Shown: positions 41,565 through 52,865, numbered from the stretch's first letter. The stretch is 64,000 bases of DNA from Streptomyces sp. DH5 (GCF_020873915.1 NZ_JAHWGP010000002.1:398905-462904); one strand, 5' to 3'. Program-made: numbers and translations. Notes: generated by a model from the sequence alone, not told the origin.

Positions 41565-42374
41565 ATGCGGATTCGAATCGTCGACGCCTTCACCGACCGG
41601 CCCTTCGCCGGCAACCCCGCCGGGGTCCTGCTCCTGGACGCCTTCCCGGACGACACCTGGCTGCGGAACGTCGCCCTGGAGGTCAACCACGCCGAGACCG
41701 CCTTCGCCCACCCCCTCCCCGACGGCGGCGAGGCCGACTGGGCGCTGCGCTGGTTCACCCCGGCCACGGAGGTGGCGATGTGCGGCCACGCCACCCTCGC
41801 CACCGCGCACGTCCTGCACCGCACCGGCGCGCACAGGGGTCCGGTGCGGTTCGCCACGCGCAGCGGTGTGCTCGTCGCGAGCCCCGGCGAGGACGGCACC
41901 GTCACACTGGACTTCCCCACGGCCCCGCTCACCCCGCTCGGCATCCCCGAGGGCGTCGCGCGGGCACTGGGTGCCGAACCGCGTACGGCCTTCGACACCG
42001 GCCCGAACATAGGGGACCTGCTGGTCGAGGTCGCCGACGAGCGGACCGTGCACGCCCTGAAGCCCGACCTGGCGGCCCTGGCCGCCTGCTCCGAACGCGG
42101 CGTCATCGCCACCGCCCGGGCCGAGAACCCCGCCCTCGGCTACGACTTCGTCTCCCGCTGCTTCTTCCCGAACGTCGGCATCGACGAGGACCCCGTCACC
42201 GGCAGCGCGCACACCGCGCTGGCCCCGTACTGGTCCGAGCGCCTCGGCCGCTCCGCCCTCACCGGGCTCCAGGCCTCGGCCCGCTCAGGCCGTGTCCGCA
42301 CCGAGGTGCGCGGCGAACGCACCCTGCTGAGCGGGCGGGCCGTGACCGTCATCGAAGGCGATCTGCTGGTCTGA
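41565..42374 (+). CDS. PhzF-family isomerase-like protein
   Basis: A 269-residue DapF-fold protein: RIVDAFTDRPFAGNPAGVLL, EVNHAETAFAHP with the catalytic Glu44, LRWFTPATEVAMCGHATLAT and DEDPVTGSAHTALAPYWSERL in the second lobe. PhzF in phenazine producers isomerises trans-2,3-dihydro-3-hydroxyanthranilate. No other phz gene is present here, so this is one of the widespread PhzF homologues of unknown substrate. ATG 41565 is 7 bases after TACGGT and may be leaderless. Confidence 0.88.
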   Translation: MRIRIVDAFTDRPFAGNPAGVLLLDAFPDDTWLRNVALEVNHAETAFAHPLPDGGEADWALRWFTPATEVAMCGHATLATAHVLHRTGAHRGPVRFATRSGVLVASPGEDGTVTLDFPTAPLTPLGIPEGVARALGAEPRTAFDTGPNIGDLLVEVADERTVHALKPDLAALAACSERGVIATARAENPALGYDFVSRCFFPNVGIDEDPVTGSAHTALAPYWSERLGRSALTGLQASARSGRVRTEVRGERTLLSGRAVTVIEGDLLV

Positions 42375-42413
42375 CCCCGCCGGCGCCGGGCCCGTTCCCC
42401 CGTGCCGCGCCCC

Positions 42414-43226
42414 TCACGCCGTCGGCAGCCAGTCCACCCTGCCGGCCAGCACCGCGTACCCGACGAACGCCCCGACGTCGAGCAGGGTGTGCGCGACCAC
42501 CAGCGGCCCGACACGGCCCCAGCGCCGGTACAGGTACACGAACACCACGCCCATGACCATGTTGCCGACGAAGCCGCCGATGCCCTGGTAGAGGTGGTAC
42601 GAGCCGCGCAGCAGCGAGCTGCCCGCCATGACGGCACCCGGGGACCAGCCCAACTGGTCGAGGCGGCGCAGCAGGTAGGCCAGGACGATGACCTCCTCGA
42701 CGATCGAGTTCTGCAACGCCGAGAGGATCAGCACGGGGTACTTCCACCACACCTCGGGCAGCGCCTCCGGCACCACGGTGAGGTTGAAGCCGAGGCCGCG
42801 CATGGCCAGGTAGAAGGCGATGCCGCTGCTGCCGATGACGGCGGCGACCGCCGCTCCGCGCCTGAGGTCGGACCAGGGGCGGGTGCGGTCGAAACCGAGG
42901 ACGCGCAGCCCGACGCCCTCGCGCAGCAGGAAGTGCGCGACCAGTGCGACGGGCACGAGGGCCGTGGTGATGCCGAAGAGCTGCCAGGCCAGGTCCAGCC
43001 AGGGGCGGCCCGGCGCCGCCGAGGCGTTCAGGGTGGCGGCCTGGTCCTTGAGTCCGCCGGGTTTCGTCACCGAGCCCACGAAGCTGATCAGCGCGGAGAC
43101 CGCGCTCGCGCCGAGCGACAGCGCGAGCACCAGCAGCGTCTCGTTGCGGAGCGTCGTCCGTGACGGCCTCCGCTCGGGAAGGGAATCGGCCCCCGGGCCC
43201 GCCTCCGCCTGCACACCTGCCTCCAC
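42414..43226 (-). CDS. CPBP-family intramembrane metalloprotease
   Basis: A 270-residue membrane protein of the Abi/CaaX family. Motif 1 is Glu177-Glu178 in SIVEEVIVLAYLLRRL (the usual EExxxR has Ala at the Arg place), motif 2 His211 in LLRGSYHLYQGIGGF and motif 3 His246 in VVAHTLLDVG. Around eight helices carry these in the right order. Members cleave prenylated-type or signal-like peptides, or are immunity-like proteins; in Streptomyces the target is unknown. It stands between PhzF (convergent) and the ligase gene. Confidence 0.87.
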   Translation of the reverse strand: MEAGVQAEAGPGADSLPERRPSRTTLRNETLLVLALSLGASAVSALISFVGSVTKPGGLKDQAATLNASAAPGRPWLDLAWQLFGITTALVPVALVAHFLLREGVGLRVLGFDRTRPWSDLRRGAAVAAVIGSSGIAFYLAMRGLGFNLTVVPEALPEVWWKYPVLILSALQNSIVEEVIVLAYLLRRLDQLGWSPGAVMAGSSLLRGSYHLYQGIGGFVGNMVMGVVFVYLYRRWGRVGPLVVAHTLLDVGAFVGYAVLAGRVDWLPTA

Positions 43227-43293
43227 ATCACCGGTCGGTCCGATCAGTATGAGGGCAGCGGCTGCGGGCCCGGGCCGGGGGCCACCGCGCGGG

Positions 43294-44811
43294 TCAGCCC
43301 GTGGGCACCGGTTCCGGGAGTCCCACCGGCCAGGTGTGCACGGGATCTCCCTGTGCCGTCAGCTCGCGATAGCGGCGAGTGGTGGAGGCCAGGGCGGCCT
43401 CGCGACTGAGCCCCAAGTCGAGTGCCCGGTGGAAGGTGGCGGTCTGCCAGGTCGCACCGTTCACCCGGCGCCGGCAGCGCTCCTCGATCACACCGAGGTA
43501 CAGGTCACGGTCGGCGGGCTCGATCCCCCACGCGTCCAGTCCGGCCTCGGCGAGCGGCAGCAGTTCGTCCCGTACGAGGGTGACCGCGTCCACCTCGCCC
43601 AGACCGCCGAGGCGGCCCCGCCGGGGCCAGGTGAAGCGGGCGTCGATGCCGTGCTTGCAGGCCGCGTCGAAGTTGGCGGCGGCGGCCTCGAAGGGCAGCC
43701 GGGTCCACACCGGGCGGCTGTCCTCGGCCAGGGCCCGGACGACCCCGTAATAGAAGGCCGCGTTGGCGAGGACGTCGGTGACGGTGGGGCCGGCGGGCAG
43801 CACACGGTTCTCCACCCGCAGGTGGGGGACGCCGTCGGCGATGCCGTAGACCGGGCGGTTCCAGCGGTAGACGGTGCCGTTGTGCAGGACGAGTTCGGCG
43901 AGGGAGGGTACGCCGCCCCGGTCCAGTACCTCGAGCGGGTCCTCGTCGTCGCAGATGGGCAGTAGGGCCGGGTAGTAGCGCAGGTTCTCCTCGAAGAGGT
44001 CGAACGCCGAGGTCACCCACCGCTCCCCGAACCAGGTGCGCGGCCGCACGCCCTGGGCCTGGAGCTCGGGCGGGCGGGTGTCGGTGGACTGCTGGAACAG
44101 CGGGGGCCGGGACTCCCGCCACAGCTCGCGGCCGAACAGGAACGGCGAGTTGGCACCGACGGCGATCTGTGCGGCGGCGACGGCCTGCGCCGCGTTCCAC
44201 ACGCCGGCGAAGCGCTCCGGCGTCACCTGGAGGTGCAACTGCACCGATGTGCAGGCGGCCTCGGGTGCGATGGACTTGGAGGTGCAGCTGAGGTGTTCCA
44301 CACCGTCGATGTCGAGGGTGAAGTCCTCACCGCGCGCTGCCACGATCTGATCGTTGAGCAGTGCGTAGCGGTCGACGGCGGAAAGGTTCGAGGAGACCAG
44401 ATCGTCCCGGTCCAGCGTCGGCAGAATGCCGATCATCATGATGCCCGCGTCCACCTCGCCGGCTTTTCGGTCGGCATATGCGAGCGAGGTACGCAGTTCC
44501 TCGTCGAGCCGGTCGAATACCCGTCCGCTCAGTCGGTGGGGCGCGATGTTCACTTCCAGATTGAACATCGCGAGCTCTGTTTGGAAGTCCCGGCTGGCGA
44601 TCCGTTCGAGGACTTGCGCATTCAACATTTTCGGCATGCCGTCGGCGCCCGTGAGATTCAGCTCGATCTCCAGCCCCATGAGGTTCTTCGGGCGATCGAA
44701 CCGCTTCTCCGCCAGAAGTCGCTCCAGGCCCGTCAGGCAGCTGCGGAGCTTCTCGCGGTAGCGCTGGCGATCGGACAGGTCGAACTGACCTGCCACGACC
44801 TTTTCCCCCAT
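43294..44811 (-). CDS. Glutamate-cysteine ligase family (GCS2/YbdK-like) protein
   Basis: A 505-residue ATP-grasp-like carboxylate-amine ligase: NLMGLEIELNLTGADGMPKM (metal and ATP region), FNLEVNIAPHRLSGRVFDRL, CTSKSIAPEAACTSVQLHLQ with VTPERFAGVWNAAQAV, and VPHLRVENRVLPAGPTVTDV match actinobacterial members. Actinomycetes make mycothiol and ergothioneine rather than glutathione; EgtA uses the same fold, but this protein is longer, so another gamma-glutamyl or amide ligation is possible. ATG 44811 is the family start. A CTGACA-n16-TATCGA promoter lies 84 bp upstream. Confidence 0.87.
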   Translation of the reverse strand: MGEKVVAGQFDLSDRQRYREKLRSCLTGLERLLAEKRFDRPKNLMGLEIELNLTGADGMPKMLNAQVLERIASRDFQTELAMFNLEVNIAPHRLSGRVFDRLDEELRTSLAYADRKAGEVDAGIMMIGILPTLDRDDLVSSNLSAVDRYALLNDQIVAARGEDFTLDIDGVEHLSCTSKSIAPEAACTSVQLHLQVTPERFAGVWNAAQAVAAAQIAVGANSPFLFGRELWRESRPPLFQQSTDTRPPELQAQGVRPRTWFGERWVTSAFDLFEENLRYYPALLPICDDEDPLEVLDRGGVPSLAELVLHNGTVYRWNRPVYGIADGVPHLRVENRVLPAGPTVTDVLANAAFYYGVVRALAEDSRPVWTRLPFEAAAANFDAACKHGIDARFTWPRRGRLGGLGEVDAVTLVRDELLPLAEAGLDAWGIEPADRDLYLGVIEERCRRRVNGATWQTATFHRALDLGLSREAALASTTRRYRELTAQGDPVHTWPVGLPEPVPTG

Positions 44812-45373
44812 TGAAGCGTCCCTCCTCGGATGGGCGGGCCGAAGAACGGCCGCCGGGGTCCTGGTCCACAAGGGAGGATGCCCCACGGATGCGATCGATA
44901 ACGCCCCGAAGCGAGCTGTCAGCCGCTAGTCTGACCCGAAGGTGACCAGTGGCACATTCACGGGGCATGGCGCGGCCCGCACGGCGCACACCGGTGACGG
45001 GCCCGCGAAAAAGCCGATGAGAATTGGCCGACCACTCGGCGGTCGTTATCCGAGGTCACCGGCGCGCACCCGTCGCGGAATCGGGAGTAATTTCGCGTTT
45101 CACCGGCCAGAAGTACCCTTGCCCGCCGGACCGGAAACGGCTAGACGAAACATGGACCGAACACGCGTCGTATAAACTTCGCCCACAAGGCAGAAGGCTG
45201 GCGCCCGCGGTCGAGTGATCCAGCCGAGAGGCGGCGTGCGGCAGTCCTCACCCCCGTCTCCCGCGCTCAGACCCCGGGCCCCTGCCTCTTGACCTTCGCG
45301 AGCTGACAACGCCGTCCGCCCCGCCACGCCCCGCCCTCGCGCCACTGTGCCTTCGAATGAGAGGCGACCCACC
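44812..45373. other. 562-bp divergent gap between ligase gene and 45374 gene
   Basis: No ORF here has protein-like composition. The gap holds the minus-strand promoter at 44895-44922 and a plus-strand promoter: TTGCCC (45119-45124), 17 bp, TAGACG (45142-45147). A seven-codon ATG ORF (MDRTRVV) begins at 45152, where the transcript would start. It is followed by AT-rich TATAAA at 45171. Its length suggests more regulation than two simple promoters. Confidence 0.45.
44895..44922 (-). promoter_or_regulatory. Promoter of the ligase gene
   Basis: On the minus strand CTGACA (44917-44922), 16 bp, TATCGA (44895-44900). It is the best match in the gap and would give a leader of about 75 bases. Confidence 0.5.
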
Positions 45374-45958
45374 ATGCCGCTGCACGTTTCCCCGGCTCCC
45401 GCGCCCGCACTGCGTTCCGTCCTGACCGCGCTCTCCTCACCGACCGCGGTCCGAGAGGCACGCACCCCCTCCCTGCTGGGCGCCCAGGGCCCCGCCTCAC
45501 CCGAGCTGCCTCTTCCGGTGCACGTCCTGGACCGGGTCACGGCCGACGTCGGGACCGCGACCCGGCTGGCCGGGTGGCGTTTCCTGATCCGCGCCGGCGA
45601 CCGGGTGGTGGCCGCCGCGGACACGGTGCTCACCGCCGACGGCTGGGCCTTCTCCCGCTTCTTCGAGGGCCCGTACATCGCCTCCACCGAACTCGCCCTG
45701 CGCCAGGCGGAGGCCATGGCGCAGCCGTACCAACCCCGACTGCTGTCGGTGCCCGGCCTCTACATGCTGACGCTCTGGCTCCACGGCGATCCCACCGCGG
45801 ACGGCTCCACGGGCCACCCGGCCGCCACCGACCTGCTCGTCCCGCTCGCACCGGCGCCCCCGGGCATCGCCGCCCACCGCCCGCACCGGGTCACCGATCT
45901 GCTGCCGGTGCTGACGCACCGGGCGGCCCCGACCCGCCTTCTCGGATCGCCGGCCTGA
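45374..45958 (+). CDS. Hypothetical protein, 194 residues
   Basis: After a Pro/Ala/Leu-rich N-terminus (~50 residues) comes a compact domain: VHVLDRVTADVGTATRLAGW then RFLIRAGDRVVAAADTVLTA, GWAFSRFFEGPYIASTELAL and LLSVPGLYMLTLWLHGDPTA with LLVPLAPAPPGI. I do not recognise the family. The regular sheet-like pattern and the conserved aromatic LYMLTLWLHG segment resemble streptomycete proteins of unknown role. GAGAGGCGAC precedes ATG 45374. A perfect 15-bp hairpin follows the stop. Confidence 0.7.
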   Translation: MPLHVSPAPAPALRSVLTALSSPTAVREARTPSLLGAQGPASPELPLPVHVLDRVTADVGTATRLAGWRFLIRAGDRVVAAADTVLTADGWAFSRFFEGPYIASTELALRQAEAMAQPYQPRLLSVPGLYMLTLWLHGDPTADGSTGHPAATDLLVPLAPAPPGIAAHRPHRVTDLLPVLTHRAAPTRLLGSPA

Positions 45959-45968
45959 CCCCCACCCC

Positions 45969-46004
45969 GCGCACCCCGCCCCGCGTTTCCGGGGCGGGGT
46001 GCGC
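45969..46004 (+). terminator. Perfect 15-bp hairpin terminator
   Basis: GCGCACCCCGCCCCG (45969-45983) pairs exactly with 45990-46004 around the loop CGTTTC, ten bases past the stop of the 45374 gene. There is no T-run, as usual here. Confidence 0.85.
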
Positions 46005-46267
46005 GCCTTCCCGGGCCATGGGACTAGCCCGATCCGGCCATGGCGAACCATCCGAAGTGACAGTGCAGTTGGGATGAACCGTCCGCGCGGGTGACGCGTC
46101 ATCAACCTGTGAGGAGCGGTGCCGCGAAATCCCTGCGGAACGTCGTCCGTGGGGCAACACTGGTTTCCGACCGACCTATCACAACGGGGGGGGCGGCCAT
46201 GAACGAAGCTTCACGCCGCGAAACGACAGCCGACTCACAGGTCACCACGGAGCGAGAGATCCCACCC
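46005..46267. other. Gap before the DUF5999 gene
   Basis: TGACGCGTCA (46092-46101) is a short palindrome. Eight consecutive G at 46186-46193 lie before an in-frame ATG 46199, which would give the DUF5999 protein a 23-residue extension (MNEASRRETTADSQVTTERE). I see nothing else coding. Confidence 0.4.
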
Positions 46268-46468
46268 ATGTGCCAGCACCAGCCGCCGTGCCCCTCAGCC
46301 GACTCCGCCGACCGGGAGTCCGCCCGCCTCGCGGCGCACCACCCGGAGCAGGGCTGGAGCCTGCTGTGCAACGGTGTGGTGCTCTTCGAGGACACCGGTG
46401 AACTCCTGCCCGACGGCAGGGTCATCGCCCCGCACCGCCCCCGGGGCGCCAGCCTGACCACCGCCTGA
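46268..46468 (+). CDS. DUF5999 family small protein
   Basis: A 66-residue protein: MCQHQPPCPSADSADRESAR then LAAHHPEQGWSLLCNGVVLF and EDTGELLPDGRVIAPHRP match a family found throughout streptomycetes. The three cysteines, with CQHQPPC near the start and LLCNG later, and nearby histidines suggest metal binding. Function unknown. ATG 46268 is the usual start, with GGAGCGAGAG 10 bases upstream; ATG 46199 after the G-tract is an alternative. Confidence 0.85.
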   Translation: MCQHQPPCPSADSADRESARLAAHHPEQGWSLLCNGVVLFEDTGELLPDGRVIAPHRPRGASLTTA

Positions 46469-46580
46469 GCCCCGCCCGGGCCACGCAAGGGCCGGCCCCG
46501 GCGCGTGTCCGGAGCCGGTCACCCGCACACGGCCACCCGCGGCACCTGACCATCGCCCCGCCCCGCCCCATCCCGCGCCC

Positions 46581-46586
46581 TATCGT
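46581..46586 (+). promoter_or_regulatory. TATCGT -10 box of the HTH-TOBE gene
   Basis: The hexamer ends 7 bases before ATG 46594, so the transcript is probably leaderless. Confidence 0.42.
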
Positions 46587-46593
46587 GACCCGC

Positions 46594-46989
46594 ATGCAGT
46601 CCTACACCATCGGCCAGGCAGCGAAGCTGCTCGGAGTGAGCCCGGACACCGCCCGTCGCTGGGCGGACGCGGGGCGCGTCACCACCCACCGCGACGACGG
46701 CGGACGGCGGCTCATCGACGGACGGGACCTCGCCGCGTTCTCCGTCGAACTCGCCAGGGCGGGCACCACCGAGGAGGACGCCCCGTACACCTCCGCCCGC
46801 AACGCCTTCCCCGGCATCGTCACGGCGATCAAGCTCGGTGACGTCGCCGCGCAGGTGGAGATCCAGGCGGGTCCGCACCGTCTCGTGTCCCTGCTCACCC
46901 GCGAGGCGGTCGAGGAACTGGGGCTGGAGGTCGGCATGGAGGCCACCGCACGCGTGAAGTCGACCAACGTCCACATCGACCGGGCGTGA
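46594..46989 (+). CDS. Molybdate-binding HTH-TOBE protein (ModE-like, MerR-type helix)
   Basis: A 131-residue two-domain protein. SYTIGQAAKLLGVSPDTARR with WADAGRVTTHRDDGGRR is an excisionase/MerR-type DNA-binding domain. Residues 67-131 (SARNAFPGIVTAIKLGDVAA with VEIQAGPHRLVSLLTREAVE and ATARVKSTNVHIDRA) are a Mop/TOBE domain that binds molybdate or tungstate. It lies upstream of modABC, so it probably senses molybdate and controls them, as ModE does in proteobacteria with a different DNA-binding domain. Confidence 0.9.
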   Translation: MQSYTIGQAAKLLGVSPDTARRWADAGRVTTHRDDGGRRLIDGRDLAAFSVELARAGTTEEDAPYTSARNAFPGIVTAIKLGDVAAQVEIQAGPHRLVSLLTREAVEELGLEVGMEATARVKSTNVHIDRA

Positions 46990-47170
46990 ACGGGGAGGAA
47001 GCACACCTCCGCGCACGCACCTGCAAGCAAAGATCCTCTGTTTCCCCGCTCACGCGAGCGTAAAGGCGACTCCGGCATGGCAGATGCGTCAGTATGATCG
47101 ACGTATCGGGAGGGTCCCCGGGTTCCCCCGTCCCCGGGCTCTCCCTCCGACCACCGAGGGAGTCTCCGAG

Positions 47171-47977
47171 ATGCCCCGTCGCACGCGCCGGACCCGTGCG
47201 TCCCGCCGGCTCGCCGGTTTCGGAGCCGTCGCCGTACTGGCGCTGAGCGGCTGTTCCTCGTCGGGCTCGGAATCCTCGCCCGAAGCGGAGGGGGACACCG
47301 TCACCGGAACGGTCACCGTGCTCGCGGCCGCCTCCCTGAAGGAGGCCTTCACGGAGCTGGGCGAGCGGTTCGAGCGGCGGCACCCGGGGGCCGAGGTCAC
47401 CTTCGGCTTCGGCGGCAGCGACTCCCTGGCGGCGGGCATCAGCAACGGCGCCCCCGCCGACGTCTTCGCCGCTGCCAGCGCGAAGACGATGAAGCTCGTC
47501 ACGGACGAGGGCCGCACGGCCGGTACCCCGAGCACGTTCGCCCGCAACCGGCTGCAGATCGCGACCGCGCCGGGCAACCCGCACGGGATCAGCGCCCTCG
47601 AGGACTTGACCGCCCCTGGCCTGAAGGTCGTGCTGTGCGACAGGACGGTCCCCTGCGGCGCCGCCGCGCGGACCGCGCTCGCCGCGGGCGGCGCCGGACT
47701 GACCCCCGTCTCCTACGAGCAGGACGTCAGGAGCGCGCTCACGAAGGTCGAACTGAAGGAGGCGGACGCCGCCCTGGTGTACGGCACGGATGTCCGGGCG
47801 GCCGGTGACAAGGTGGAGGGCGTGCACTTCCCCGAATCCGCCGAGGCCGTCAACGACTACCCGATCGCCCTGCTCGACGACGCCCCGAACCCGTCGGCTG
47901 CGAAGGCGTTCGTGGAACTGGTCACGTCCGCGGAAGGCCGGAAGGTCCTCGGCGAGGCGGGATTCCTGGAGCCGTGA
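47171..47977 (+). CDS. modA: Molybdate ABC transporter substrate-binding lipoprotein
   Basis: A 268-residue ModA: signal peptide with lipobox LSGC (Cys about 25), VTVLAAASLKEAFTELGERF then FGFGGSDSLAAGISNGAPAD and VFAAASAKTMKLV are the oxyanion-binding part. ALVYGTDVRAAGDKVEGVHF supplies the second lobe. It captures molybdate outside the membrane for ModBC. ATG 47171 follows GGGAGTCTCCGAG. A TATGAT at 47093-47098 may be its -10. Stop overlaps modB. Confidence 0.93.
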   Translation: MPRRTRRTRASRRLAGFGAVAVLALSGCSSSGSESSPEAEGDTVTGTVTVLAAASLKEAFTELGERFERRHPGAEVTFGFGGSDSLAAGISNGAPADVFAAASAKTMKLVTDEGRTAGTPSTFARNRLQIATAPGNPHGISALEDLTAPGLKVVLCDRTVPCGAAARTALAAGGAGLTPVSYEQDVRSALTKVELKEADAALVYGTDVRAAGDKVEGVHFPESAEAVNDYPIALLDDAPNPSAAKAFVELVTSAEGRKVLGEAGFLEP

Positions 47978-48801
47978 CCACCGGCCGGAAAGCGCCCCGC
48001 ACCTCACGCCCGAGCACGCCCGGCCGGGGCGCCCCCCTCGCCCTCCTCGTGCCCGCCCTGCTGGGCCTGGCGTTCCTCCTGGTGCCCCTCCTCGCCCTGC
48101 TCCTGCGGGCCCCCTGGCGCAGCCTGCCCGAGCAGCTGACCAGCCCCGAGGTGTGGGAGGCGCTGCGCCTGTCGCTGCTGTGCGCCACCATGGCGACCGC
48201 GCTGAGTCTGGTCGTCGGGGTACCGCTGGCCTGGCTGCTGGCCCGTACGGACTTCCCCGGACGCGGTCTCGTCCGCGCCCTGGTGACGCTTCCGCTGGTG
48301 CTGCCCCCGGTGGTGGGCGGAGTCGCCCTGCTGCTCGCGCTCGGCCGCAACGGCGTCGTCGGCCAGTGGCTGGACGCGTGGTTCGGCATCACCCTGCCGT
48401 TCACCACGGCGGGCGTCGTCCTCGCCGAGACGTTCGTGGCGATGCCGTTCCTCGTCATCAGCGTCGAGGGCACGCTGCGGGCAGCCGACCCTCGCTACGA
48501 GGAGGCGGCCACGACCCTGGGAGCCTCCCGCTTCACCGCGTTCCGCCGCGTCACCCTGCCGCTGATCGCGCCCGGAGTCGCCGCCGGCGCGGTACTGGCC
48601 TGGGCTCGGGCCCTCGGGGAGTTCGGCGCGACGATCACCTTCGCCGGGAACTTCCCCGGCCGCACCCAGACCATGCCTCTCGCGGTCTACCTCGCCCTGC
48701 AGAACGACCCGGCCGCCGCGATCGCCCTCAGTCTCGTCCTGCTGGCGGTGTCCATCGCCGTACTGGCCGGGCTGCGGGACCGCTGGATGAGGGCCGTGTG
48801 A
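47974..48801 (+). CDS. modB: Molybdate ABC transporter permease
   Basis: A 275-residue permease with about six helices and the EAA loop YEEAATTLGASRFTAFRRVT then LPLIAPGVAAGAVLAWARAL with GEFGATITFAGNFPGRTQTM, the molybdate-type signature. GTG 47974 overlaps the modA stop (GTGA), so the genes are coupled. It forms the membrane channel for ModA-delivered molybdate. Confidence 0.94.
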   Translation: MTTGRKAPRTSRPSTPGRGAPLALLVPALLGLAFLLVPLLALLLRAPWRSLPEQLTSPEVWEALRLSLLCATMATALSLVVGVPLAWLLARTDFPGRGLVRALVTLPLVLPPVVGGVALLLALGRNGVVGQWLDAWFGITLPFTTAGVVLAETFVAMPFLVISVEGTLRAADPRYEEAATTLGASRFTAFRRVTLPLIAPGVAAGAVLAWARALGEFGATITFAGNFPGRTQTMPLAVYLALQNDPAAAIALSLVLLAVSIAVLAGLRDRWMRAV

Positions 48802-49895
48802 CGATCATGCCGGAGAAACCCGACAAGACGCCCGGCATCCCGTCCGCGCCCGCTCCCGAAGGGCTGGACGCGCACCTCGTCGTGGACCGCGGTTCGTTCC
48901 GCCTGGACATCGCCCTGGCCGCCGCTCCGGGTGACGTCGTAGCCCTGCTGGGCCCGAACGGCGCGGGCAAGACCACCGCCCTGCGCGCCCTGGCGGGCCT
49001 CGCTCCCCTCACCTCCGGCCGTCTGCGGCTGGACGGCGCGGACCTGCTCCGGACACGGCCCGAATCGCGCCCGGTGGGGGTCGTCTTCCAGGACTACCTG
49101 CTCTTCCCTCATCTCACGGCCCTGGACAACGTGGCCTTCGGACCCCGCTGCCGGGGCGTCGGCAAGGCGGCGGCCCGCGCCGGGGCGGCCGAGTGGCTGG
49201 AGCGGATGGGGCTCGCCGAGCACGCCGGCGCCAAGCCCCGGCACCTCTCCGGCGGCCAGGCCCAGCGCGTGGCACTCGCACGTGCCCTGGCCACCCGCCC
49301 CCGGCTGCTGCTCCTGGACGAACCGCTCGCCGCCCTGGACGCCCGCACCCGGCTGGAGGTGCGCGCGCAGCTGCGCCGCCATCTGGCCGCGTTCGAGGCC
49401 GTCGCGGTCCTGGTCACGCACGACCCGCTGGACGCCATGGTGCTCGCCGACCGCCTGGTGGTCGTGGAGCACGGGCGCGTCGTGCAGGAGGGCACCCCCT
49501 CCGGCATCGCCCGCCATCCGCGCACCGAGTACGTCGCCCGGCTGGTCGGACTCAACCTGTACCGGGGGCGGGCCGAGGGCCACACGGTGCGGCTCGACGC
49601 GGGCCCCTCCGTCAGCACCACGGAGCACCTCGCCGGACCCGCGTTCGTGGCGTTCCCGCCCGGGGCGGTGACCCTGCACCGGGACCGGCCCACCGGCTCC
49701 AGTGCCCGCAACGTCTGGCACTGCGCGGTCGCCGGCCTGGAGACCCACGGGGACCAGATCCGCGCCGAACTCACCGGCGAACTGTCCCTGGCCGCCGACC
49801 TCACCACGGTCGCCGCCGCCGAACTCGACCTCCACCCGGGCTCGCCGGTGTGGGCCGCGGTCAAGGCGACACAGACGCACGCGTATCCGGCCTAG
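48798..49895 (+). CDS. modC: Molybdate ABC transporter ATP-binding protein
   Basis: A 365-residue ATPase: Walker A GPNGAGKT (52-59), Q-loop VVFQDYLLFPHLTA, signature LSGGQ (150-154), Walker B LLLLDEP (170-176) and switch THD. The C-terminal third (ARNVWHCAVAGLETHGDQIR) is a TOBE domain binding molybdate. GTG 48798 overlaps the modB stop in a GTGA; ATG 48807 is possible. Its stop lies in a 25-bp tandem duplication (49876-49925). Confidence 0.93.
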   Translation: MTIMPEKPDKTPGIPSAPAPEGLDAHLVVDRGSFRLDIALAAAPGDVVALLGPNGAGKTTALRALAGLAPLTSGRLRLDGADLLRTRPESRPVGVVFQDYLLFPHLTALDNVAFGPRCRGVGKAAARAGAAEWLERMGLAEHAGAKPRHLSGGQAQRVALARALATRPRLLLLDEPLAALDARTRLEVRAQLRRHLAAFEAVAVLVTHDPLDAMVLADRLVVVEHGRVVQEGTPSGIARHPRTEYVARLVGLNLYRGRAEGHTVRLDAGPSVSTTEHLAGPAFVAFPPGAVTLHRDRPTGSSARNVWHCAVAGLETHGDQIRAELTGELSLAADLTTVAAAELDLHPGSPVWAAVKATQTHAYPA

Positions 49896-49925
49896 CGGCA
49901 CGCACGCGTATCCGGCCTGGCGGCA
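49876..49925. repeat. 25-bp tandem duplication at the modC stop
   Basis: Two copies (49876-49900, 49901-49925) differ at one base, which turns the TAG stop of the first copy into TGG in the second. The duplicated core is GCACGCGTATCCGGCC. The first TAG is used, so ModC is not extended. Confidence 0.88.
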
Positions 49926-49930
49926 CACGG

Positions 49931-49972
49931 CGAAGGGCCCCGCTCCGGTGTGTGCCGGAGCGGGGCCCTTCG
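49931..49972. terminator. Perfect 18-bp hairpin between modC and gcvP
   Basis: CGAAGGGCCCCGCTCCGG (49931-49948) pairs exactly with 49955-49972 around TGTGTG. It is placed between convergent ends and likely stops both transcripts. Confidence 0.93.
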
Positions 49973-49979
49973 TCCTCCG

Positions 49980-52865
<2,886 letters not shown>

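Noticed and set aside
41565-42374. PhzF as evidence for a phenazine cluster
   Set aside because: No phzA-E or phzG homologue nearby; PhzF-like proteins are common stand-alone genes.
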